Shown in pieces: positions 1-8,798 of a stretch of 64,000 bases of DNA. The notes below the pieces were generated by a model. That model ran no database searches, was not told the DNA's origin, and saw nothing but the letters and a program-made list of their open reading frames with translations. Source of the DNA: a bacterium (GTDB lineage Bacteria > Verrucomicrobiota > Verrucomicrobiia > Limisphaerales > J093); contig JAJXZJ010000029.1 of assembly GCA_021780105.1 (NCBI GenBank), forward strand, positions 1 through 64,000, read 5' to 3'. A program made the translations under genes and the position numbers. The stretch's first letter is position 1. The number at the start of each line of letters is the position of its first letter.

Positions 1-1341
1 TTTGCGGCTGATGACGTCGCGCGGGAGGATGTCGCGGTCGCCATAGACTTCCGTGCCGATGCGCCAGGGTTTGCCGTCGCCGCCCAGGCCGCTGCGGCCG
101 ATCTCCAGCGAGCGCAGGCATTTTTGCAGGCTTTCCTTGAACGTGCGCCCGATGGCCATCGCTTCGCCGACGCTTTTCATCTGCGTGGTGAGCGTGGGGT
201 CGGCCTGCGGAAATTTCTCAAAGGCGAAGCGCGGAATCTTGGTGACGACGTAATCAATGCTCGGCTCGAAGCTCGCGGGGGTTTCGCGCGTGATGTCGTT
301 CTTGAGTTCGTCGAGCAGGTAGCCGACGGCGAGTTTGGCGGCGATCTTCGCGATGGGAAAGCCGGTGGCCTTGGACGCGAGCGCGGAGCTGCGACTGACG
401 CGTGGGTTCATCTCGATGATGACCATGCGGCCATTCTCCGGGCTGACGCCGAACTGGATGTTCGAGCCGCCGGTTTCGACACCCACGGCGCGGATGACGG
501 CGAAGCTGGCGTCGCGCATGATCTGGTATTCCTTGTCCGTGAGCGTCTGGATGGGCGCCACCGTGAGGCTGTCGCCGGTGTGAACGCCCATCGGGTCGAA
601 GTTTTCAATGGAGCAGATGATGACGCAGTTGTCGGCCTTGTCACGCATGACCTCCATCTCGAATTCCTTCCAGCCGAGGAGGGATTCCTCGATGAGGATT
701 TCGTTCACTGGCGAGAGGTCGAGGCCGCGCTTGGCCAGTTCCTCGAACTCCTCGCGGTTGTAGGCAATGCCGCCGCCGGTGCCGCCGAGCGTGAACGCGG
801 GCCGGATAATGAGCGGGAAGCGACCGATCTTCTCGGCAATGGCGCGAGATTCCTCCAACGTGTGCGCGACGCCGCTGATGGGCACGTCCAGCCCGATGGA
901 CTGCATCAATTCCTTGAACACGAGCCGGTCTTCGCCCTTTTCGATGGCGGCGGCGTTGGCGCCGATCATCTCGACGCCGTATTTGGCCAGCACACCGGAG
1001 CGGTGCAAGGCCATGGCGGTGTTGAGCGCAGTTTGGCCGCCGAGCGTCGGCAGCAGGACGAGCTTGTCCCGGGCGTTGAGGCGCTTCATCTCCGCAACTT
1101 CACGGGCGATGATTTTTTCGATGGCCTCCGGCGTGATCGGCTCGATGTAGGTGCGGTCGGCGAACTCCGGGTCGGTCATGATGGTGGCCGGGTTGGAGTT
1201 CACGAGGATGACGCGGAAGCCCTCCTCCTTGAGCGCCTTGCACGCCTGGGTGCCGGAATAGTCGAATTCGCAAGCCTGGCCGATGATGATCGGGCCGGCG
1301 CCAATGATGAGGACGGAGTGAATGTCAGTGCGCTTGGGCAT
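1..1341 (-). CDS. carB: Carbamoyl-phosphate synthase large subunit, N-terminal part (runs off the window)
   Basis: This encodes the first about 447 residues of the large subunit of carbamoyl phosphate synthetase, which makes carbamoyl phosphate from bicarbonate, ATP and glutamine-derived ammonia for pyrimidine and arginine synthesis. The frame opens with [27 protein letters not shown], the classic CarB start, and continues through the first ATP-grasp half ([52 protein letters not shown]). It is open to the window edge, so the ORF track omits it. It lies 92 bases downstream of ruvB on the same strand. A decayed second copy of its residues about 355-470 sits at 53.4-53.8 kb. Identification is certain; the missing C-terminal half is only a window effect. 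Confidence 0.97.
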   Translation of the reverse strand, partial: MPKRTDIHSVLIIGAGPIIIGQACEFDYSGTQACKALKEEGFRVILVNSNPATIMTDPEFADRTYIEPITPEAIEKIIAREVAEMKRLNARDKLVLLPTLGGQTALNTAMALHRSGVLAKYGVEMIGANAAAIEKGEDRLVFKELMQSIGLDVPISGVAHTLEESRAIAEKIGRFPLIIRPAFTLGGTGGGIAYNREEFEELAKRGLDLSPVNEILIEESLLGWKEFEMEVMRDKADNCVIICSIENFDPMGVHTGDSLTVAPIQTLTDKEYQIMRDASFAVIRAVGVETGGSNIQFGVSPENGRMVIIEMNPRVSRSSALASKATGFPIAKIAAKLAVGYLLDELKNDITRETPASFEPSIDYVVTKIPRFAFEKFPQADPTLTTQMKSVGEAMAIGRTFKESLQKCLRSLEIGRSGLGGDGKPWRIGTEVYGDRDILPRDVISRK

Positions 1342-1433
1342 ACAACAGCGGCAAGACGTTGCCGCAAGGGCGCGGCGTTGTCATTTCCTTTCTGACGGGT
1401 GAAGCCCGACGCCGTGCGAGCGTGGGCGAGCGA

Positions 1434-2453
1434 TCAAAACAGTCCCGGCTGGTTGCCTTTGGCGGGCGTCAGCCGGAGCTTCTGGTAGCTCAATTCCGTC
1501 GCCACGCGGCCTTGGGACGTGCGCTTGAGGTAGCCTTCCATGATGAGGTAAGGCTCATAAACCTCTTCGAGCGTGTCGGGTTCCTCGCCGACGGCCACCG
1601 CCAGCGAACTCACGCCCACCGGACCGCCGCTGAATTTCACGATGATGGTTTCGAGGATGCGCTTGTCCATCTCGTCGAGGCCGTTTTGGTCAATTTCGAG
1701 CATCTCCAGCGCCCGGTCGGCTACAGCGGCCGTGATGCGGCCGTCGTGCCGGACCTGCGCATAATCGCGGACGCGGCGGAGAAGGTTGTTGGCGATGCGC
1801 GGTGTGCCGCGGCTGCGCCGGGCGATTTCGTGCGCGCCGGCTTCCTCAATTTCAAGGTTCAGCAGCCGCGCCGAGCGCACAACGATCTTTTGAAGCTGGT
1901 CCGCTTCGTAGTAATCCAGCCGTTCGCGCACCGCGAAGCGCGTCAGCAACGGCGCCGTCAGCAGGCCGCTGCGCGTGGTCGCGCCGATGAGCGTGAAGCG
2001 CGGCAGGTTCAGCCGCACGCTGCGGGCGTTCGGGCCCTGGTCAATGATGATGTCCAGTTTGAAATCCTCCATCGCCGGGTAGAGGTATTCCTCGATGGTT
2101 TTCTGGAGGCGGTGGATTTCATCAATGAAGAGGACGTCACCTTCTTCCAGATTCGTGAGCAGGCCCGCAAGGTCGCCCGCCTTCTCGATGGTCGGGCCGC
2201 TGGTGGACTTGAGGCTGGCACCCATCGCTTTGGCGATGATGTTGGCGAGCGTGGTTTTGCCCAGACCGGGCGGGCCGCTGAGCAGGATGTGGTCGAGCGC
2301 CTCGCCGCGCTGACGTGCCGCCTGGACGGCAATTTCGAGGCGTTCCTTGACCTTCGCCTGGCCGGTGAAATCGGAAAACAGCGACGGCCGAAGCGTCAAT
2401 TCCAACGCCACGTCCGGCTTGCTCAACACGCCTGAAATCATCCGCTCGGCCAT
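1434..2453 (-). CDS. ruvB: Holliday junction branch-migration helicase RuvB
   Basis: RuvB is the AAA+ motor that, with RuvA and RuvC, drives branch migration of Holliday junctions. The 339-residue protein has the normal family length. Visible are Walker [10 protein letters not shown], Walker B LFIDEIHR, sensor 1 GATTRSG, the arginine-finger region [12 protein letters not shown], and the C-terminal winged helix ending in [11 protein letters not shown] place the start at MAERMISG (2453), which matches family starts, rather than the track's upstream start that adds 20 unlikely residues. The gene lies 81 bases after the serine acetyltransferase and before carB, so all three may be co-transcribed. 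RuvA and RuvC are not in this window. Confidence 0.97.
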   Translation of the reverse strand: MAERMISGVLSKPDVALELTLRPSLFSDFTGQAKVKERLEIAVQAARQRGEALDHILLSGPPGLGKTTLANIIAKAMGASLKSTSGPTIEKAGDLAGLLTNLEEGDVLFIDEIHRLQKTIEEYLYPAMEDFKLDIIIDQGPNARSVRLNLPRFTLIGATTRSGLLTAPLLTRFAVRERLDYYEADQLQKIVVRSARLLNLEIEEAGAHEIARRSRGTPRIANNLLRRVRDYAQVRHDGRITAAVADRALEMLEIDQNGLDEMDKRILETIIVKFSGGPVGVSSLAVAVGEEPDTLEEVYEPYLIMEGYLKRTSQGRVATELSYQKLRLTPAKGNQPGLF

Positions 2454-2534
2454 CGGAACGAGAATGCGGAAAGCCGCCGCACGCGACAAGTGGAATTGCG
2501 CCTGGACGCCCACGCGCCAGCAACACCGCCGGCG

Positions 2535-3455
2535 CTAAATCTGGAAGTCGAGGATTGGGACATTGCGGTCGGTCTTGGGCATGACCTTGACCTTCGCGTC
2601 CTCGCTGATGACGAGCGAATTGGCTGGAACGCTGTGCGTGAGGAACACGTTGGCGCCAACGGTGCTGCCGGCGCCGATCACTGTGTCGCCGCCCATGATG
2701 GTGGCGCCGGCGTAGATCGTCACACGATCTTCGAGCGTCGGGTGGCGCTTCTGTCCGCGCAGGGCCTGACCGCCTGCCAGGGATCGTGCCACGAGACCCA
2801 CGCCTTGATACAGTTTTACGTGGCTGCCGATGTCGGTTGTCTCGCCAACCACCGTGCCGGTGCAATGATCCACGAAGAAATGCGTGCCAATCCGGGCGCC
2901 GGGATGCAGGTCAAGCCCGCTGCGGCTGTGCGCCCACTCGGTCATGATCCGCGGCAGCAGTGCCACCTGCTTCCGGTGAAGTTCGTGCGCCAGCCGCTGC
3001 ACGGCGATCGCCTCCACAAACGGATACGCCAGGATGACCTCCTCCTTGCTCAGCGCGGCGGGGTCGCCGTTGTAGGCGGCCTCGACATCGGTGCATAACA
3101 AATCACGAACGTTGGGCAGGCTGGCGAGGAATTCCAGCGTCCACTGCCGGGCCAGCCCGGGCAAATCCTTCTTTTTGGCGCCGGGCGGCGGGACATATTC
3201 CAGGCTCCGCCGAATCTGGCCTTCCAGGCGCACCAGCACCGATTCGATGAGCGTGGCCGTTTCCGTCTTGACCTGGGAAAGGTGCATGACTTCCTCCGCG
3301 AAATAGCCTGGAAAAAGCAGTCGTAACAAATCCACCGTGATGACGGCGATTTCGCGTTTGGAAGGTAGATTCTTGCCATCCAGATGGTTGATCCCGCCCA
3401 CGCGGGCGTAGGAATCGAGAAACTCGTTGGTCAATTGCGTCACCGTGACGTTCAC
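2535..3455 (-). CDS. cysE: Serine O-acetyltransferase (EpsC/CysE type)
   Basis: This likely catalyses transfer of acetyl from acetyl-CoA to serine, the committing step of cysteine synthesis. The 306-residue protein has a helical N-terminal half and a left-handed beta-helix built of hexapeptide repeats in the C-terminal half. The diagnostic stretch GARIGTHFFVDHCTGTVVGETTDIG, followed by VKLYQGVGL and RHPTLEDRVTIYAGATI, is typical of serine acetyltransferases of the EpsC subgroup. The start is GTG at 3455; no better start is visible downstream before conserved sequence. It is the first gene of a possible minus-strand run with ruvB and carB and diverges from parE. Confidence 0.9.
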   Translation of the reverse strand: MNVTVTQLTNEFLDSYARVGGINHLDGKNLPSKREIAVITVDLLRLLFPGYFAEEVMHLSQVKTETATLIESVLVRLEGQIRRSLEYVPPPGAKKKDLPGLARQWTLEFLASLPNVRDLLCTDVEAAYNGDPAALSKEEVILAYPFVEAIAVQRLAHELHRKQVALLPRIMTEWAHSRSGLDLHPGARIGTHFFVDHCTGTVVGETTDIGSHVKLYQGVGLVARSLAGGQALRGQKRHPTLEDRVTIYAGATIMGGDTVIGAGSTVGANVFLTHSVPANSLVISEDAKVKVMPKTDRNVPILDFQI

Positions 3456-3769
3456 GCGCCGACTATCCGGCCGGGGAAACCGAAAGGCAAGACCACCCCA
3501 AGCTGGGGGCGCCCTGCCCTGCCCTGCCCGTAGATGCTCCGCTGCGTTGCAGTCACGGACCCGCTGACTTTGGGAGCAGCTCTGGTATCCGGCTGGTATT
3601 CGGACGCAACGGTTTCGTCGCCTGTTTCACCCAAACCAGTGCGTGCGCCTGCAACCGTTCGACGCCAACAAACCGCCGGCTGCGCGCAGACAAATTTGGA
3701 TTTAGCCGGCGAATTTGTTTTCCAGTTTGCAACGGGCCGCCATTTCCGCAAGCTCATCGCCGTTGGATT
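3456..3769. other. Divergent intergenic region, no gene seen
   Basis: About 314 bases separate the divergently oriented serine acetyltransferase and parE genes, so promoters for both should lie here. I see a short tandem run of CCCTG units near 3512-3530 but no convincing gene, RNA or terminator. Confidence 0.5.
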
Positions 3770-5599
3770 ATGGCCGAAACCGCGAAACACAATTACGACG
3801 AGAGCAAGATCAAGACGCTGTCCTCGCTGGAGCACATCCGGCTGCGGACCGGCATGTATATCGGCCGCGTCGGCAACGGCTCGCATCCCGACGACGGCTG
3901 CTACATCCTGCTCAAGGAGGTCGTGGACAACGCGATTGACGAATACATCATGGGCTTCGGCCGTGAGGTGCGGATCGAGATCGAGGGCCGTTGCGTGCGC
4001 GTGCGCGATTTCGGCCGCGGCATTCCGCTGGGCAAGGTGGTGGACTGCGTGTCGAAGATCAACACGGGCGCGAAATACAGCGACGACGTGTTCCAGTTCA
4101 GCGTGGGTCTCAACGGCGTGGGCACCAAGGCCGTCAACGCGCTGTCGAAAAGCTTCGTCGTGCGCAGCCACCGCGACGGCGAGTTTGTCGAAGCGGCGTT
4201 CAAGCAGGGAAAACTCAAAGGTGAAAAAAACGGCCGCACGGACGATCCCAACGGCACGTTCATCGAGTTCGAGCCGGACCCGGAGATTTTCAAGGACAGC
4301 CAGTTCCTGCCGGAGCACGTCGAACACCGGCTGCGACACTACAGCTACCTGAACACCGGGCTGAAGTTGATTTACAACGGCAAGACGTTCCAGTCGCGCC
4401 TCGGCCTGCTGGACCTGGTGATGGAGGATTTGCACGGCGACGGGAGTGAACCGATTTACGCGCCGCTGCATTACACCGCGAAGACGCTGGAGTTTTGTTT
4501 CACCCACAGCAACTCGCGCTACGGCGAGACGTTTTATTCGTTCGTCAACGGCCAATACACGAGCGACGGCGGCACGCACTTGAGCGCCTTTCGCGAAGGC
4601 CTGCTCAAGGCCGTCAACGAATACGCCAGCGGCAAATTCGACGGGGACGACGTGCGCGAGGCAATGGTCGGCGCCGTGGCCATCCGGTTGAAGGACCCGG
4701 TATTCGAGTCGCAGACCAAGAACAAGCTCGGCAACACGGAAATCCGCACCGAACTGGTCAACCGCGTCCGCGAGGAATTGCTGCACTTCTTCAACCGCAA
4801 CCGGGAAATCGCCGACCAGATCGTTGCCAAGGCCGAGGACACCAAACAACTGCGCAAGGAGCTGCAGGAGGTCAAAAAACTTGCCCGCGAGCGCGCCAAG
4901 GCGATTTCACTCCGCATTCCGCAGCTCAAGGACTGCAAGCATCATCTCGACAAGAAGCGCGGCAAGGGCGGCGACACGATGATCTTCATCTGCGAAGGCC
5001 AGTCCGCGGCCGGCTCGATCACGAGCTGCCGCGACGTCAACCGCCAGGCGGTGTTCGTGCTCAAAGGCAAGCCGCTGAACGTCTGGGATCTCAAGCGCGA
5101 CGTGGTTTATCGGAACGACGAGATGTTCAATCTCATGCAGGCGCTGAACATCGAGGACAACCTCGACGGTCTGCGCTACGGCAAAGTGATTTTAGCCACC
5201 GACGCGGACGTGGACGGCCTGCACATTCGCAACCTCCTGATCACTTATTTTTTCAAGTTCTTCGAGCAGCTCGTCCACGACGGCCACCTGCACGTGCTGG
5301 AGACGCCGCTGTTCCGCGTCCGGAACAAGGAGCGGACGATTTACTGCTATTCCGAAGCGGAACGCGATGCCGCGGCGAAGTCACTTGGCGGCAAACCAGA
5401 GATCACGCGGTTCAAGGGGCTGGGCGAAATCAGTCCGGCGGAGTTCAAGCAATTCATCGGCGGCGCCATGCGCCTCAGCCAGGTGGAATACGCGCCCAAG
5501 CCTGAAGCGGCGCCGATCCTGACGTTCTACATGGGCAAGAACACGCCGGAGCGGAAGGACTACATCATGGAACACCTGGTCGTGCCGGTGGAGGAATAA
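3770..5599 (+). CDS. parE: Type IIA topoisomerase ATPase subunit (topoisomerase IV subunit B-like)
   Basis: This is the ATP-binding subunit of a GyrB/ParE-type topoisomerase, which powers DNA strand passage for relaxation and decatenation. The 609-residue length and lack of the GyrB insert fit ParE. Visible are the GHKL ATPase motifs (EVVDNAIDEY, RDFGRGIP, GLNGVGTKAVNALS), the transducer region, and the TOPRIM domain (ICEGQSAAGSI, KGKPLNVWD, ATDADVDGLHIRNLL, RFKGLGEI). The usual EGDSA is EGQSA here, but the metal-binding Glu and the DADVDG acidic residues remain. Its likely partner subunit lies 3.2 kb downstream on the same strand, with two antiparallel genes between. Assignment to topo IV rather than gyrase is from length and partner type only. 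Confidence 0.85.
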   Translation: MAETAKHNYDESKIKTLSSLEHIRLRTGMYIGRVGNGSHPDDGCYILLKEVVDNAIDEYIMGFGREVRIEIEGRCVRVRDFGRGIPLGKVVDCVSKINTGAKYSDDVFQFSVGLNGVGTKAVNALSKSFVVRSHRDGEFVEAAFKQGKLKGEKNGRTDDPNGTFIEFEPDPEIFKDSQFLPEHVEHRLRHYSYLNTGLKLIYNGKTFQSRLGLLDLVMEDLHGDGSEPIYAPLHYTAKTLEFCFTHSNSRYGETFYSFVNGQYTSDGGTHLSAFREGLLKAVNEYASGKFDGDDVREAMVGAVAIRLKDPVFESQTKNKLGNTEIRTELVNRVREELLHFFNRNREIADQIVAKAEDTKQLRKELQEVKKLARERAKAISLRIPQLKDCKHHLDKKRGKGGDTMIFICEGQSAAGSITSCRDVNRQAVFVLKGKPLNVWDLKRDVVYRNDEMFNLMQALNIEDNLDGLRYGKVILATDADVDGLHIRNLLITYFFKFFEQLVHDGHLHVLETPLFRVRNKERTIYCYSEAERDAAAKSLGGKPEITRFKGLGEISPAEFKQFIGGAMRLSQVEYAPKPEAAPILTFYMGKNTPERKDYIMEHLVVPVEE

Positions 5600-5665
5600 G
5601 GCCAGGGACTGAACCACCCTGGCGCAGATGGCCGCGCCGGACGGTTCGGTTCCCGCTCAACGCGA

Positions 5666-7165
5666 TCAGACGGAGGCCAGATCGAGAGGCTGGGCGGTCT
5701 CAGACGCTTCACGACCGATCAGTGCCTTGCCATTTTCAGGCGCCGGTTCGCCGGCCAGCAGGCAGCGGACGACGTCCGCCGCGGAGTAGTGGTCGCAACC
5801 GGGCTTGAGGAATCGCGCGACCTGCGCCACGTCGTCCCCGGCGGTCATGAGCGCCGGCTCGACGCCGTCAACGCCGCGCCACTGGCCGAGGCCGACATTG
5901 GCCACCAGCCCGTTGCAAAGGCATTTGCGGCCCTGCGTGTCCGCGATCGCTCCGCCCTTGCGGAGATAATCCTCGACCGGCTCGGCGGGACAGCGATAGC
6001 CCACGGACCCATCTGCCTTGCGATAAAGATGCCGGAGATAACCGAGGTCGCAAATCCGTGTGCGGGCGGCGTATTCCTGCGCGGTTGAGAGCGTTCCCTC
6101 CATTTGCACGACCTTGAACGGGAAGCCGGTGGGCGAGGCCACCGGATCGGTGAACACGCGCGCGGCACCGGCCAGGCTCAACTGGATCACCTCGCGCTTC
6201 AGCTCGGGGCGAAGGCCGGATTCGTCGCAAAAGGCAAACGCGGTGCCGACCTGAATACCGACGGCGCCGAGATTGAGCGCTTCGCTGAGTTTGCCGGGCT
6301 GGCCAAAGGAACCGGCCATCCAGAACGGCAGTCCCAGATCGCGGATCTTGTCCAGTTCCGGCACGTCGCGCGGCCCGTAAACCGGCTCGCCCTCGGCGCT
6401 GAGCTGGAGGAGTCCGCGGGGCGGGGCGTTGTGTCCGCCGGCTGTGTCGCGCTCCACGACGAACCCGTCCACGCGCCCGTTGGATTTCCGGGCCAGCGCC
6501 GTGGCCAGCGTGGCGGACGCGACAATGCCCAGGAAGTGTGGCCGTTGGACCGCGGGCAGTTCGCCGCCGCCAAAGGCCCGCGGATCAAACGTCGCCAAAA
6601 AGTCCTCGCCGGGCAGTGCCTCGCGAACGTCCATCTTCAACTCGGCGGCCGTTCCGTTTGCCAGATGATCCAGCGCTCCCGGAATGGCGCGTGGAATCCC
6701 CGCGCCCATGAGCACGTAATCCACGCCTGCCAGCATGGCGCCATACAAGGACGGCAGCGTCGGAAGCTGGATTTTTTCCAGCAGATTGATGCCGACGAGT
6801 CCGTCGTGACCGTCCTTGGCGAGAAAGACTTCCACAAAATTCGCCACGACCGTCAGTTCCACGAACTCCGCGCCGGGGTGCAGCGTGGGCATCGGCGGGG
6901 CCTTGAATGGCGACCCCGCCGGCTTGCCGCCTGGCACGTAATAGGCCGCCTTCACCCGCGCCGCCACTCCGGGAATGGGAAAGCGGTCCAAGGCATGGCG
7001 CAAATGGCCGGTGGGATCGCCCATTTGCAGGGCGCGGGCCAGAATGATGGCCAGCCCCGTGCCGGAGACGACCCCCAATTGCCCCAGCCGCGACACGGCG
7101 CGGGCCAACGTCCAACCGGACACGGCCACGCCCATCCCGCCCTGAATGATTTTCGGATGTGCCAT
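5666..7165 (-). CDS. Nitronate monooxygenase-like FMN enzyme
   Basis: This resembles the 2-nitropropane dioxygenase/nitronate monooxygenase superfamily, FMN-dependent TIM-barrel enzymes that oxidise alkyl nitronates; related members act in other redox chemistry. The 499-residue protein opens with PKIIQGGMGVAVSG, the family N-terminal FMN motif, and contains DGFVVERDTAGGHNAPPRG, which holds the GGH catalytic histidine motif, then AGSFGQPGKLSEALNLGAVGIQVGTAFAFCDESG, the phosphate-binding part. It is longer than the roughly 320-380 residues usual for the family; a C-terminal part with CLCNGL and VGYRC cysteines makes up the extra length. Start chosen at MAHPKI (7165), dropping 28 track residues. 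It sits antiparallel between the two topoisomerase genes. The substrate cannot be told. Confidence 0.75.
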   Translation of the reverse strand: MAHPKIIQGGMGVAVSGWTLARAVSRLGQLGVVSGTGLAIILARALQMGDPTGHLRHALDRFPIPGVAARVKAAYYVPGGKPAGSPFKAPPMPTLHPGAEFVELTVVANFVEVFLAKDGHDGLVGINLLEKIQLPTLPSLYGAMLAGVDYVLMGAGIPRAIPGALDHLANGTAAELKMDVREALPGEDFLATFDPRAFGGGELPAVQRPHFLGIVASATLATALARKSNGRVDGFVVERDTAGGHNAPPRGLLQLSAEGEPVYGPRDVPELDKIRDLGLPFWMAGSFGQPGKLSEALNLGAVGIQVGTAFAFCDESGLRPELKREVIQLSLAGAARVFTDPVASPTGFPFKVVQMEGTLSTAQEYAARTRICDLGYLRHLYRKADGSVGYRCPAEPVEDYLRKGGAIADTQGRKCLCNGLVANVGLGQWRGVDGVEPALMTAGDDVAQVARFLKPGCDHYSAADVVRCLLAGEPAPENGKALIGREASETAQPLDLASV

Positions 7166-7429
7166 AAAATCGCACCGCATTCCCGCCCTCGCGGAGGAGA
7201 ATGACCGCGACAGGAAAGTCAGGAATCGCCGAAAAGGTGCTCCAGGCACTTGGCGAAGAATCCTTCGGAAACCAACGCGTTTTCCAAAACGTAGCAGAAG
7301 GCGCGGATTCGGAAAGCTCGATTGTTGGAATTCTTCGGCGAGCGGATCGGGCTTGCTTCGGCGCGGCGGGCTGGTTCGTTGGTGCCGGGGGGGTGCCGTG
7401 GAGGCCGGCCGCCGGGGCAGCGACCTGTT

Positions 7430-8647
7430 TCAAAACGCTTGGAAGAGGCGCTGGAGGATGTTCGGGTGGCGGAACAAATGATCCAGTTCGGGCGCGCCGG
7501 GGTGGGTTTTTTCCAGGTCAAATTGCACCAGCAACGTCACGGTTTGGCCGCCGCGTCCGTTGCCGCGGATGGCGTCGAAGCCGTAGCCGTAAGCAAGAAT
7601 GTATTTCGACGCATTGTGGGGCGACCGATAGCCGATCGCCGCGCCGACGCCGGAGTTCCACCCGTTGTCCTGCTGCATTCCCGGCGTGTAGGCCATGACG
7701 CCGGTGAACGCGCCGGGCGTGATCGTCCAGCACTTCTTCGCATCGAACGGAATGGCATACGTGGCGCCCGCGAGCATGAAATTCCGCGCGCTGAGTTCGT
7801 TGTAATAGTAACCCGGCAGCGAAAAGGGAAACTCCGCCGCCAGTGCCAGTTCGCCGCCGAGCCGGTAGGCGCTGAAGCGATCCGGATGAATGCTCGTGCC
7901 GCCGTTGATGCTGAACGTGAGCGTGTGCTGCAATTCCGGCAACGTGTAGGCCAGCGCGGCGCGGCCCCAAAAAAGGTGGACCATGGATTCCACGCGCCGG
8001 TCGCCGGCATAGCCGTAGGCGCCGGAATTCAGCCGGAACTGGCCCTCATACCAAGCCGAAATTTCCAGCGCCAGGTCCGGCGCCAGCAAGGGTTCGATGC
8101 CGCCGTAGCGCAAACCCGCGCGAATCGTGGCCACCGGCTGGTCGCCCGGCAGGACGAAATTGGGCGCCGTCGTGTCATCGCGGTCGTAGAAGGTGTAATG
8201 AAAGCCGCCGCGCAGAAGTCCGTTCAGCGGAATCAACGCCCCGGGGTTGAACAGATGATAAAGCCGCAGCGACGGCCCGGCACCGCTGCCGGTGAAGGAT
8301 TCCTCGTGATACCACTTGCCGCGCCTGACCTCCTCGTAGCTGTCCGCGAAACCGCCGCCAGTGACGCCGATGCCAAGGTCGGTGTTCGGTCCGAGCACGC
8401 CGCGGATGCCCAGTTCGCCGTCCAGATATACCGGCGCGACGGCGAGCCGCAGCGTGAGGTTGGTTTGCACGAAGCCGGGCCGGTTGAGATAATAGAAGCC
8501 ATAGGCCGCGAGCGGCGCGTGGCCGTTGACCGGCTGGCTGTAGCCCAGTTCCAGCAAATCCCGCCGGACCGGGTCAATCTGCGCGCGGGCGGTAAAGACC
8601 GTCACGACAAGGACGACGGCCAGGGCGAGGGTGTGAAATCCCTTCAC
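7430..8647 (-). CDS. Putative exported outer-membrane beta-barrel-like protein of unknown function
   Basis: The predicted 405-residue product begins VKGFHTLALAVVLVVTVFTARAQ, a good signal peptide, if translation starts at the GTG at 8647; the longer track ORF would overlap parC on the other strand. The mature part alternates aromatic and glycine-rich stretches (FYYLNRPGFVQTNLTLRLAVAPVYLDGELGIRG, LFWGRAALAYTLPELQHTLTFSING, LALAAEFPFSLPGYYYNEL), a pattern expected of transmembrane beta strands. I do not recognise a named family. It diverges from parC and has an 11-bp stem hairpin just upstream. Function is not inferred. Confidence 0.6.
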   Translation of the reverse strand: MKGFHTLALAVVLVVTVFTARAQIDPVRRDLLELGYSQPVNGHAPLAAYGFYYLNRPGFVQTNLTLRLAVAPVYLDGELGIRGVLGPNTDLGIGVTGGGFADSYEEVRRGKWYHEESFTGSGAGPSLRLYHLFNPGALIPLNGLLRGGFHYTFYDRDDTTAPNFVLPGDQPVATIRAGLRYGGIEPLLAPDLALEISAWYEGQFRLNSGAYGYAGDRRVESMVHLFWGRAALAYTLPELQHTLTFSINGGTSIHPDRFSAYRLGGELALAAEFPFSLPGYYYNELSARNFMLAGATYAIPFDAKKCWTITPGAFTGVMAYTPGMQQDNGWNSGVGAAIGYRSPHNASKYILAYGYGFDAIRGNGRGGQTVTLLVQFDLEKTHPGAPELDHLFRHPNILQRLFQAF

Positions 8648-8671
8648 AGTTTCGGGGAAATTGCGCCAAAG

Positions 8672-8697
8672 CCGGCGCGGGCGCAAGCCCGCGCCGG
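8672..8697. repeat. Perfect 11-bp inverted repeat with GCAA loop
   Basis: CCGGCGCGGGC and its complement flank a GCAA tetraloop in the divergent gap between the outer-membrane-like gene and parC. It is strand-symmetric in the stem, has no T-run on either side, and so is not a standard terminator. It may be a REP-like element or an attenuating hairpin in the 5' leader of the minus-strand gene. Confidence 0.6.
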
Positions 8698-8798
8698 GGC
8701 CGGCGGCGGCAAAGAATGCTTGGCTTTCTCCGGCCACTCGCCTAGAGGATTCGACCCGCGCGCGGCCGGTCCGGCCGCCGTGTGGACAGACTTGGATC

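Noticed and set aside
124-1395. 423-residue plus-strand ORF
   Set aside because: Antisense shadow of carB.
7219-7521. 100-residue minus-strand ORF near the nitronate monooxygenase
   Set aside because: Pro/Arg-rich N-terminus, overlaps the ends of two better genes, and no recognised domain.
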